This document shows positions 40,952 through 48,239 of a DNA stretch of 64,000 nt, piece after piece. Each line of letters starts with the position of its first letter. Positions within the stretch are counted from its first letter, which is position 1. The position numbers were made by a program, and so were the translations under genes. The notes beneath the pieces were generated by a model. It was not told the DNA's origin. It did not search any database and was given only the letters and a program-made list of their open reading frames with translations. The stretch spans positions 1-64,000 of the forward strand of contig CAVYPZ010000008.1 in NCBI GenBank assembly GCA_963770535.1, in the 5' to 3' direction. The DNA is from RYN-230 sp963770535 (GTDB lineage Bacteria; Actinomycetota; Actinomycetes; Streptosporangiales; Streptosporangiaceae).

Positions 40952-43445
40952 GGCCGAGGGTCCGGTGGCCGCCAGAGGGGGCGGTCAGCGACGAGATCCA
41001 CTCCGGGGGCGCGAACTCGGCCAGCAGCTCCCGGATGTCCCCGGGCGGGTCCTCACCCCGGGCGATACAGCCCAGCGCGGCGGCCACGACCGCGCCGGTC
41101 AGGGGTTCGCGGGAAGGGATGCCGGCCCACAGGGGCTCCCGGAGCACCTCGGTATCGGGCCCGTCGCCCGCCGCCAGCCGCCCGAGCCGGGAGCGCAACA
41201 TCAGGATGGCCCGGATGTCCGGGTCGGGGTGACGCGGGGCCACGCGCTCCACCGCGCGCCAGAGCCGGGAGTTGTCCAGCCCCGGCTCGGTCTGCAGGCG
41301 GGCTGCGGCCTGGGTGGCGATGATGGCGGCCAGGATCGTCGGGCTGGCGGGGCCCTGCTCCTCGGCGCGGGCCAGCTCGACGGCACCGGCGCGGGCGGCC
41401 ACCTGGGCGGCCCATCCCCACGCGTGTTCCCCGGTGGCCTGGTCCTCGATCCACTGCCACAGCCCGGCCGCCGACCGGAGCGGAAGCAGCCGGATAGCGG
41501 CCTCGACAGTCTCGGCGGGCAGCTGGCCGAGCGGCGTGCTCTCGATCACGTTCCGGGCGTCCTGGCCCAGCCGTACCCGGTCCAGCGGGAAGTCGTCCGG
41601 CCTGCCCGCGGTGACCTTCCTGATCCTGTCCCGGAGGTACTCATCGATTTCTATGACGTCTGGCCCGCCGTCGGCGCCGAGGGACAGGACATTCACCCAT
41701 TCCTGCGCGGCCAGGCCGCCGAACGCCGCCCGGGGGTCTATCCCGGCGCGGGCCAGCGCCGGTGTCACCAGGGCGCGGTCGAACCGGCCGAACTCCGCGG
41801 CGATCCCCAGGGCGGCGCGTACCTGGTCGTCGCCGAGCCGGCCGACGATGCGCCATTCGACGTAGGGGTCTCCCGGCGCCGACCGCAGTTGCCCGGCGTC
41901 GAGGCCGGGATCGTTCGATGCCCACTCGTAGTAGGCCGCCAGCTCGAAGGGGCTGTACCGGCCCGCGGCGGCGGGCTGCTCGGCGGCGCGCTCCAGCAGT
42001 GCCTGGCGAAGCGCCGGCTGGACCCGGGCGGACCCGGGATCTTCACCGAGCCGGGTGAGCTCGCGGGCCTCGATGTAGGCGTCGGCCTCCGCGCGGGTGA
42101 ACCCGCCGAGGGGAAGAACGCGCAGATAGGGGCGGGGCTGCAGGAGAGGCCCGCTCGCCCGGCGGCGCGGGTCCCCGGCCGGGACGAGCCACCTGCGGCC
42201 GGCGAGCAGGACCCGCACGCCGGGCGCACCGCGCTGGACGAGCTCCAGCAGGCGGAATGTCTCGTCGATGGCGGGGGCCCTGGTCCCCGGGGTATACAGC
42301 TTCGCGAGCTCCTCGCAGGTGTCCAGGACGAGCAGGACGGGTGAGCCGAGGCCGGTCACGAACTGCGCGAACCGGTCAGCCACCTCCCGCAGCAGGTCCA
42401 GCCCGCCGCCCTCGTCGTACCCCTGGCCGGCCCGGGTCTCATGCAGCACGTCGGCCGCGTCCTGGAAGCGCCGGTACAGCCGGTACAGCTCCCGGGTCTG
42501 GGCGAAGGCCTCGAGCTCGGCGGCCAGGGCCGTCATGAGCTCAGCCGGACGCTGTTCCGGGTACCGGGGGTCCAGGTGATCGAAGTCAGCCCGCGCCACC
42601 AGGAACGGCCGCAGCCGTTCCCGCTCCGCGGCGAAGCGGCCCGACGCCAGGTACCGGATCAGCATGGTCTTGCCGACGCCCCCGCCACCCAGCAGGTGCA
42701 GCGCCCACGTGGCGCCGGGATCCAGCATCAGGTCCTCGATGGCCTCCTCGACGGCCTGCCGGCGGCAGTAGTGGCGCAGCCGCTGGCGATCCTGCTCGAT
42801 CCGGTACGCCCGGTCGATGCGCCACTGAGCACGGCGGGCCGCATCCAGCAGCGTCCCGCTGGCCAGTTCGCCCAGGCTGCGGGCCGCCGCCACCAGGCCG
42901 CTCGCGGCAGCCAGCTGCCCCTGCGCCACAAGGCCATCGATCTCCTCCACGAGGCTGAGGCCCGTGTGGTCCGGCCGGTACTCCCGGATTATCCGCAGCC
43001 ACTCGGCCGAGCCGAGCGAATCCGCCGACGCGGATTCGCTGCCGAGGGAATCCGCCGACGCGGATTCGCTGCCGAGGGCCGCGACCGCGTCCGCGAGGTC
43101 ATCCAGGTCCTGGTCGAGCCGGGTCTGCGGGTACTGCTGGAGGTAGCGGCCCAGCTCCGGCCGTATCGCCGCGCGCAGCCAGAAGGACTCGGTCAGGTCA
43201 CCGCCGGCGTCCAGGATCTCCCTGGTGTCGATCAGGTCGGCGGCTTCCAGCCGGCTGACCAGGCCCTCGACCGGCTCGGAAGAGGCGGCCAGGCCGAGCC
43301 GGGCGCCGAGGGCAGCCGTCCAGGCCGGCAGCGCGCCGACCCAGGCCAGCACGCGCGGCGGGAACTCCGCGAACCGCTGGCGCAGGTCCTGCTCCTGGCT
43401 GCGGATGAGCTCGGCCCTGAGGTCCAGGGGCGCCGGCGCGCTCAC
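40851..43445 (-). CDS. P-loop NTPase (STAND/AAA-like) of CHAT operon
   Basis: An 864-residue protein. The N-terminal ~240 residues are helical with a 10-residue in-frame duplication (GSESASADSL twice, ~126-145). Walker A is GGGGVGKT (253-260) and Walker B VLLVLDTCEEL (370-380), followed by helical repeats. Layout and size fit STAND-type signalling ATPases that oligomerise on sensing a trigger. The GTG at 43445 overlaps the protease stop (GTGA), so I reject the longer ORF that runs back into the protease gene. The last ~33 residues overlap the next gene. Confidence 0.8.
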   Translation of the reverse strand: MSAPAPLDLRAELIRSQEQDLRQRFAEFPPRVLAWVGALPAWTAALGARLGLAASSEPVEGLVSRLEAADLIDTREILDAGGDLTESFWLRAAIRPELGRYLQQYPQTRLDQDLDDLADAVAALGSESASADSLGSESASADSLGSAEWLRIIREYRPDHTGLSLVEEIDGLVAQGQLAAASGLVAAARSLGELASGTLLDAARRAQWRIDRAYRIEQDRQRLRHYCRRQAVEEAIEDLMLDPGATWALHLLGGGGVGKTMLIRYLASGRFAAERERLRPFLVARADFDHLDPRYPEQRPAELMTALAAELEAFAQTRELYRLYRRFQDAADVLHETRAGQGYDEGGGLDLLREVADRFAQFVTGLGSPVLLVLDTCEELAKLYTPGTRAPAIDETFRLLELVQRGAPGVRVLLAGRRWLVPAGDPRRRASGPLLQPRPYLRVLPLGGFTRAEADAYIEARELTRLGEDPGSARVQPALRQALLERAAEQPAAAGRYSPFELAAYYEWASNDPGLDAGQLRSAPGDPYVEWRIVGRLGDDQVRAALGIAAEFGRFDRALVTPALARAGIDPRAAFGGLAAQEWVNVLSLGADGGPDVIEIDEYLRDRIRKVTAGRPDDFPLDRVRLGQDARNVIESTPLGQLPAETVEAAIRLLPLRSAAGLWQWIEDQATGEHAWGWAAQVAARAGAVELARAEEQGPASPTILAAIIATQAAARLQTEPGLDNSRLWRAVERVAPRHPDPDIRAILMLRSRLGRLAAGDGPDTEVLREPLWAGIPSREPLTGAVVAAALGCIARGEDPPGDIRELLAEFAPPEWISSLTAPSGGHRTLGHGRCPPGTCRAPALGRGEGRRRGRGQAGGHGRR
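43018..43077. repeat. 30-bp tandem repeat inside NTPase gene
   Basis: Two exact 30-base units (43018-43047 and 43048-43077), each containing the dyad GAATCCGC/GCGGATTC with a 4-base loop. The unit is a multiple of three and duplicates ten residues of the NTPase without breaking the frame. Confidence 0.9.
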
Positions 43446-45736
43446 TGGTGCAGCTTCTCGTACTTGTCGAACGCCGCCGTGTCGTCGTGGTCCACGAACT
43501 TCCCGGAGACCGTCTGCGACTGGACCACCTGGTAAAGCGGCAGGCGCACGCTGGCTGGCTCGCCATCGAAGACACTCAGGATCTGCTGCACATCCGACTG
43601 CCTGGTGGTCCGCGCGGCCACGTAGACCCGGCGGTACCTCTCCTGCGGGTGCCAGGGGTTGAGCAGGACCCACTGGAAGCCGAGCGCCGCTTCGTCGCCG
43701 GTCAGCGCGGCGAGTTCGAGGAACCTGACCCCGGGGCTGCCCACGTTGTCATCCCGGTAGCTCTTCAGCTTCTGGCCTTCGCCGCCGGTCAGAGAGCAGG
43801 TCACGATGACTGGCGCCGGCTTATCGGGACGGCCGAGCCCGTCGTTCCCGATCAGCTGGAGCAGCGGGCCGACCGCACCGCTCCACTCATGGACCCGGTC
43901 CGCGAGCAAGACCGCCCGGGTCCGGGGGCCGAACGGCTCGCCCGCGCCGGCCATGATGTCGGCGAGCTCAGCCAGGTCAGCACCCAGGGGATACTCCACG
44001 AGTGACACGTCATCCAGATCGGCCGTGCTCATGGCGAAATCGCGGATGGCCTTCAGGGCCCGCTGGCTGGCTTCGGCGGGGGGCAGGCCCGCATTCGCGC
44101 CGGTGACCGCGCCGTCGGAATCGAAGGCCTGGTCCACTCCCAGAGTGCGCAGCCGGGGCGGTGGCACGCCGAACGTCCGCGACACCCGGACCGCCTGCTG
44201 CAGGATCTCCGCCAGGACGCCGCGCAGGGTCCTCGGCGGGCCGGCTTTGACCTCCCCGAAGCCGACCTCGGAATAGTTGGCCAGGAGCAGCGGAACATGC
44301 CCGGCCCGCAGCAGGCGGAATCCGATCTCCTCCAGGAGGCGGGTGCTGCCGAGCTTCTCGAGCGTCCCCTCCCGCCCGATGGCCAGGAAGCCGGTGCGGC
44401 GGTCGGGGTCCTCGGAAAACAGGTCCTCGACCGTCCTGAGTATCGGCTGCCGCCCGATGAAGACCGGTCTCTTGCGCAGCTTGAGGGAGTCAGCCATGGC
44501 GACGAGGTGGCGCGCGGAGGCCGGATCCAGCGGGCAGAAGTCCGGCTGCACGGAGGAGGAGAGGAAGATCGTCGGCATCGCCCAGTCCAGCTGCCGGGCC
44601 GGTTCCGGTGCGGCCGCCAGGGCGGCGGCCCGTCCCTCCGCCGCGGCCCGGCTCAGCGGCGCGCCCCGGTGGATGGCGTCGATCAGGCGGGTCGTGTACA
44701 TCCGGCACGCTGGCTCGCTGACCGCACCGGCCATCGCGGTCACGATGGGAATCCCCCCGGCGACCAGTTCCGCCGCCAGCGGGGCCGCGCGCCAGGCGAC
44801 CGGCTCCCCGGCCTCGCCCGCCCCGGGTCCGTCACCCGGCTCCAGGGCACCGGGGCCGCCGCCACTGTGGCAGGCGCTCAGCACGACGGCGAGCGGGACG
44901 CCGCCGGCCGTCAGGGCCTGCCGCAGCTGGGCTGCACCCACCGGGCTGCCGGTGTCCCCGCTGCCGAGCAGCAGCACGCTGGGACCGTCCGGCAGCGTCT
45001 CCCCGTGCGCCACCAGATGGACGACGTCGGGCTCGAAGGCCGCGCAGGCCGCCTGGAGATCGGTGACCGACACGTCCTGCACGGCGTGGGTGACGCAGAT
45101 GCCTTCCCCGTCAAGCTTCCGCAGCAACCCCATGAACATTGCGCCCGGCCGGATCACCTCGTCGGTGAGCGAGGATCCGGTGGCAAAGAGCACTTTCGGG
45201 GAGCGGGCGATGGTGGGCGGCGCCGGGAAGTTGGTCTGGATCATCCTCGTCACCACGACCAGGGTGCCCGGCAGCCCGGCCAGCGGGGCCGTGCCGTCGT
45301 GCATGGCTTCCCAGACCAGGCGATGCAGGTCGGCCTGGCCAACTGGCCACTGGAGGGCCAGTTCCAGGCCGCGTGCCGCCTTGACCGGCGGGTACTCCCG
45401 TATGTCCTCCCACACCGGGGCGAGCAGGCACTCGAACAGCCAGCGGCCGTACACGCGCACGTCGCTGTCCTCCGTGCTCTCCGACGCGAGCCGGCCGAGC
45501 AGGTCGCCGAGGGCGGTGGTGTCCCCAGCGCAGAGCGCACTGTGCTCATCAGCGCTATCCGGCCGGCGGGACGGCGGAACCACCGGGACGCGCAGGGCGC
45601 TGCCCCCGGAGTCCACCTTGGTGATGTCCATGTGAGCGGTGCCGAAGACATGGCCGTCCTCGGCGGCCGCGGCCTGGACCGCCCACCTGCCGTCCGGGTC
45701 GCCCGTGACCTCGATAATGATGCGCGGGAGGGTCAC
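43442..45736 (-). CDS. CHAT-domain (caspase-like) protease
   Basis: A 764-residue protein. Residues ~120-400 form a CHAT peptidase: VVHLVAHGETLPDG gives catalytic His244 and VVLSACHSGGG catalytic Cys289; AAPLAAELVAGGIPIVTAM follows as in active members. The C-terminal half (~410-764) resembles a degenerate P-loop/effector-associated module (RKRPVFIGRQPILRTVEDLF, then GREGTLEKLGSTRLLEEIG). CHAT proteases are activated in bacterial conflict systems to cleave death effectors. The start codon overlaps the metallopeptidase stop (GTGA), as does its own stop with the NTPase start. Confidence 0.87.
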   Translation of the reverse strand: MTLPRIIIEVTGDPDGRWAVQAAAAEDGHVFGTAHMDITKVDSGGSALRVPVVPPSRRPDSADEHSALCAGDTTALGDLLGRLASESTEDSDVRVYGRWLFECLLAPVWEDIREYPPVKAARGLELALQWPVGQADLHRLVWEAMHDGTAPLAGLPGTLVVVTRMIQTNFPAPPTIARSPKVLFATGSSLTDEVIRPGAMFMGLLRKLDGEGICVTHAVQDVSVTDLQAACAAFEPDVVHLVAHGETLPDGPSVLLLGSGDTGSPVGAAQLRQALTAGGVPLAVVLSACHSGGGPGALEPGDGPGAGEAGEPVAWRAAPLAAELVAGGIPIVTAMAGAVSEPACRMYTTRLIDAIHRGAPLSRAAAEGRAAALAAAPEPARQLDWAMPTIFLSSSVQPDFCPLDPASARHLVAMADSLKLRKRPVFIGRQPILRTVEDLFSEDPDRRTGFLAIGREGTLEKLGSTRLLEEIGFRLLRAGHVPLLLANYSEVGFGEVKAGPPRTLRGVLAEILQQAVRVSRTFGVPPPRLRTLGVDQAFDSDGAVTGANAGLPPAEASQRALKAIRDFAMSTADLDDVSLVEYPLGADLAELADIMAGAGEPFGPRTRAVLLADRVHEWSGAVGPLLQLIGNDGLGRPDKPAPVIVTCSLTGGEGQKLKSYRDDNVGSPGVRFLELAALTGDEAALGFQWVLLNPWHPQERYRRVYVAARTTRQSDVQQILSVFDGEPASVRLPLYQVVQSQTVSGKFVDHDDTAAFDKYEKLHQ

Positions 45737-47070
45737 TGGTCCTCCTCGTCGGGGGTTTCCCGGATCAGTCGTGCGGACAGGCGTCCGGCGAGCGCGGTCA
45801 CGTCCGCGGCCCGCGGGGGGGCTTCCAGGACGCCTGGTGGCCCGCAGCCGGGCAGCAGGTGCAGCAGGTTCTCGTGTACTGCTGGCAGGGCGCTGGCCGC
45901 CGTGGGCTGGCCGGCCGAGGCCTGGTAGGCGGCCACGCCAGCGGCGACGACCAGCCGGGCGGCGGGCCGGCTGGTCAGCGGGGGCAGCACGGGCCTGGGC
46001 TTCGCCAGCCGCTGAGCCCAGCCCTGCAGCTGATCGCGCTGCGTGAGCAGGTCAGGCCGCACGCTCCCGAGTTCGCGCAGGCGGTGGCCGCCAAGCGGCA
46101 GGTCGATGAGCGCCGATGCGATCGCGGGCAGGATGGCCAGCTGGCTGCGTGCCGCCTCTCTTGTGGCGGCCGGGAGGTCCGCGTCGCTCAGCGTGTCCAG
46201 CGACGCCGAGGTGTCGGCGCTCGTCGGCCAGCCAGCCGGTGTGCCGGCCGTGCGCAGGCACTCGCCCAGCAGGGCGAGCCTTATCGCCGGAGGCGGGTAC
46301 CTGCTGCCGGGCGGCGCCAGCCGGAACAGCCTCGCCGGTGCCGCGTGCTGCAGCTCATCCACCGCCCACGCCGCCGCCGCGCCGACCATCAGCGTCGAGT
46401 AAGCGTCGGCGAACGCCTCCAGCCCCCAGCCAGCCCACTGGACCGCCGCGTCGGGGACGCCCGCCGCCACCGCGGCGCTGGACACCCGCTCACGGGTCAG
46501 TTCCTCCAGCTCCGGGAGGAGGTCCTTCTGGATGTGATGTCCAGTCTCGTGCGCGGCCAGCACCAGCCACCAGGCTTCCCGCGCCGCGAAACCGGGCAGG
46601 GCGATCGTCGGTACCGGCAGTTCGCGCAGGTAATCGGCCACGAGGGCGTCCGAGGGGGCCCGCAGGTCCGCCGGAACCGAGACCCGCGGGGTGGCGAAGG
46701 CATCGAACTGGGCGTCGAGGTAGACCAGCGGGCCGGTCGGGGGCTTGCGGCCGAGCAGGGCGAACGGTTCGGACCAGCAGCTCCGGACAACCTCGTCGGC
46801 GGCGCGCAGGGTTGGCCCGAGCTCACTGTCCAGCCGCTGGTCGTACCGGGACGCGTACCACTCGAACAGCCGCACCGCGATGGCGAGGCTCCTGTCCAGG
46901 CGGGCACAGCGCTCGTAGACCGTGGCCGAGGGACAATCGCCGCCGATAGCGGACAGCTCGCCGGTTAATGCGTCGAGCATCCTGCTGAGCACCAGATCCA
47001 GGACGAGAAAATGGTTCTTGAATCGGGCGAAAACCGGACAAGAGTCGTGTTTGGTAAACCAGTTCTTCAT
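45733..47070 (-). CDS. zinc metallopeptidase-like protein, first gene of CHAT operon
   Basis: A ~445-residue protein, counting from the ATG at 47070. AAHETGHHIQK gives HExxH (His174, Glu175, His178) and WGLEAFADAYS supplies Glu218 in an ExxAD setting, the zinc-ligand pattern of gluzincins. There is no signal peptide or membrane helix, so it is likely cytosolic. GTG 47112 (GGGGAAAG upstream) or TTG 47145 could add 14-25 residues. As first gene of the operon it is coupled by GTGA to the CHAT protease; two unrelated peptidases in one operon is unusual. Confidence 0.75.
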   Translation of the reverse strand: MKNWFTKHDSCPVFARFKNHFLVLDLVLSRMLDALTGELSAIGGDCPSATVYERCARLDRSLAIAVRLFEWYASRYDQRLDSELGPTLRAADEVVRSCWSEPFALLGRKPPTGPLVYLDAQFDAFATPRVSVPADLRAPSDALVADYLRELPVPTIALPGFAAREAWWLVLAAHETGHHIQKDLLPELEELTRERVSSAAVAAGVPDAAVQWAGWGLEAFADAYSTLMVGAAAAWAVDELQHAAPARLFRLAPPGSRYPPPAIRLALLGECLRTAGTPAGWPTSADTSASLDTLSDADLPAATREAARSQLAILPAIASALIDLPLGGHRLRELGSVRPDLLTQRDQLQGWAQRLAKPRPVLPPLTSRPAARLVVAAGVAAYQASAGQPTAASALPAVHENLLHLLPGCGPPGVLEAPPRAADVTALAGRLSARLIRETPDEEDQ

Positions 47071-47322
47071 CCGTGTGCGACTCGCATCGACCGAGCAGGC
47101 CGACCGTGCCACGCGGCACTTTCCCCGGGTCTCATCCCCGCCCAAGATCCCCCCCGGGCCGATCCTCTGCCTGGCGGTATATTACGCCGCAATCGGCAGA
47201 TTAGGCAGGACTAAATCCTGACTTCGCGCAGGAGCGCTCAGCCAGCCGGCCCCGAAGTTCCCCGGGGACAGAATTTCGCGCTAGCACACGAACACCGGGG
47301 ACCACTCATTACCGGGAACCGG

Positions 47323-47438
47323 ACCAGCAGGCGATCGACTGGACCGCGAGATAGGCAGCCGCCCGGGCCCGGCCGAGGCTCTCGACCACCCGGGCGGCAC
47401 CCGGCTCGCGGCCGGGGACCAGGCGGAGGCTCGCACCC
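47323..47438 (+). repeat. direct repeat, right copy (SARP gene fragment)
   Basis: A 116-base fragment of the SARP regulator's TPR coding sequence, same orientation as 37067-37183, with seven mismatches and a one-base deletion that breaks the frame. It lies between the first gene of the CHAT operon and the promoter of a TA module, so it is a pseudogene fragment marking a rearrangement end. Confidence 0.9.
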
Positions 47439-47450
47439 CCAGGTGTGCCG

Positions 47451-47478
47451 TATAATTCTGTCTAGTCAGTCTAGACTG
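47451..47478 (+). promoter_or_regulatory. TA promoter: TATAAT and palindromic operator
   Basis: A perfect TATAAT (47451-47456) is followed by the perfect palindrome CAGTCTAGACTG (47467-47478), then GGAGGAGG and the antitoxin ATG at 47491. The dyad overlaps the expected transcription start, as in autorepressed TA operons. No good -35 is seen. The promoter begins 12 bases after the SARP fragment. Confidence 0.75.
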
Positions 47479-47490
47479 GAGGAGGCAGGC

Positions 47491-47745
47491 ATGTGGTGGC
47501 AAGTCCAGGACGCCAAACAACGCTTCAGCGAACTCCTCCGCACCGCGCACGCCGAGGGGCCGCAGATCGTCACCCGGCATGGCGAGGAGATAGCCGTAGT
47601 CATCGACATTGCCGATTACCGGCACATGCATGGCGACGTCGCCGACTTCAAGGACTACCTGCGATCAGGCCCGGACTTTGATGACCTCGACCTGACCCGG
47701 ACGGCGGAACGCCCCCGGGATACTGACTGGGCTGATGAACCATGA
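47491..47745 (+). CDS. Phd/YefM-type antitoxin
   Basis: An 84-residue protein starting MWWQVQDAKQRFSELLRTA with VTRHGEEIAVVIDIADYRHM, the Phd fold; the C-terminus is acidic (GPDFDDLDLTRTAERPRD). GGAGGAGG gives a firm start. It overlaps the toxin gene by 4 bases (ATGA) and probably binds the palindrome at 47467-47478. Confidence 0.92.
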   Translation: MWWQVQDAKQRFSELLRTAHAEGPQIVTRHGEEIAVVIDIADYRHMHGDVADFKDYLRSGPDFDDLDLTRTAERPRDTDWADEP

Positions 47746-48164
47746 CCTACCTTCTCGATACCAACATCGTTTCCGAACTCCGCAAACGCGACCCGGACCC
47801 ACACGTCCTGGCCTGGTATGACCAGGCCAGGACAGCGGAGATCTTCCTGAGTGTCCTCACGATCGGTGAGATCCGGCTCGGGATCGAGCGCCTGCGCAGC
47901 AAGGACACCGCCCAGGCCCGCCGCCTGGAGCAGTGGCTGCACGGGCTGCACACGGCCTACTCAGACCACGTCATCGGCGTAGACACCGAAACGGCCGAAG
48001 AATGGGGCCGCATCAACGTGCCGGATCCCCTGCCCGTCATCGACGGCCTGCTCGCGGCGTCAGCCAAGGTCCGCGGGTGGACCTTCGTCACCCGCAATAC
48101 CACCGACGTAGCCAGCAGCGGCGTGCAGTTGCTGAACCCCTTCGAACCGCCTTTCGCCGGCTAG
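47742..48164 (+). CDS. VapC-type PIN-domain toxin
   Basis: A 140-residue PIN ribonuclease, FitB-like. Catalytic acids are visible: Asp6 (LLDTNIVSEL), Glu43 (TIGEIRLG), the Asp of PVIDGLLAASA and of NTTDVASSG. It is the complete toxin partner of the Phd-type antitoxin upstream. The module is intact and sits at the edge of the CHAT operon block. Confidence 0.93.
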   Translation: MTYLLDTNIVSELRKRDPDPHVLAWYDQARTAEIFLSVLTIGEIRLGIERLRSKDTAQARRLEQWLHGLHTAYSDHVIGVDTETAEEWGRINVPDPLPVIDGLLAASAKVRGWTFVTRNTTDVASSGVQLLNPFEPPFAG

Positions 48165-48239
48165 ACGCGCCTGTGCGCCGTGGGGGTATACAGGCAGCGG
48201 GGCGAAGCGCCCTGGCTGAACCGGGGGGAGGTGGGCCGC

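Noticed and set aside
43446..43673. N-terminal extension of the NTPase into the CHAT gene
   Set aside because: The extension is out-of-frame reading of the CHAT C-terminus; the GTGA overlap gives a natural start at 43445.
40842..45928. Long plus-strand frames (500, 364, 452, 543 codons) opposite the CHAT operon
   Set aside because: High-GC antisense shadows without domains; the minus strand shows Walker and CHAT motifs and stop-start overlaps.
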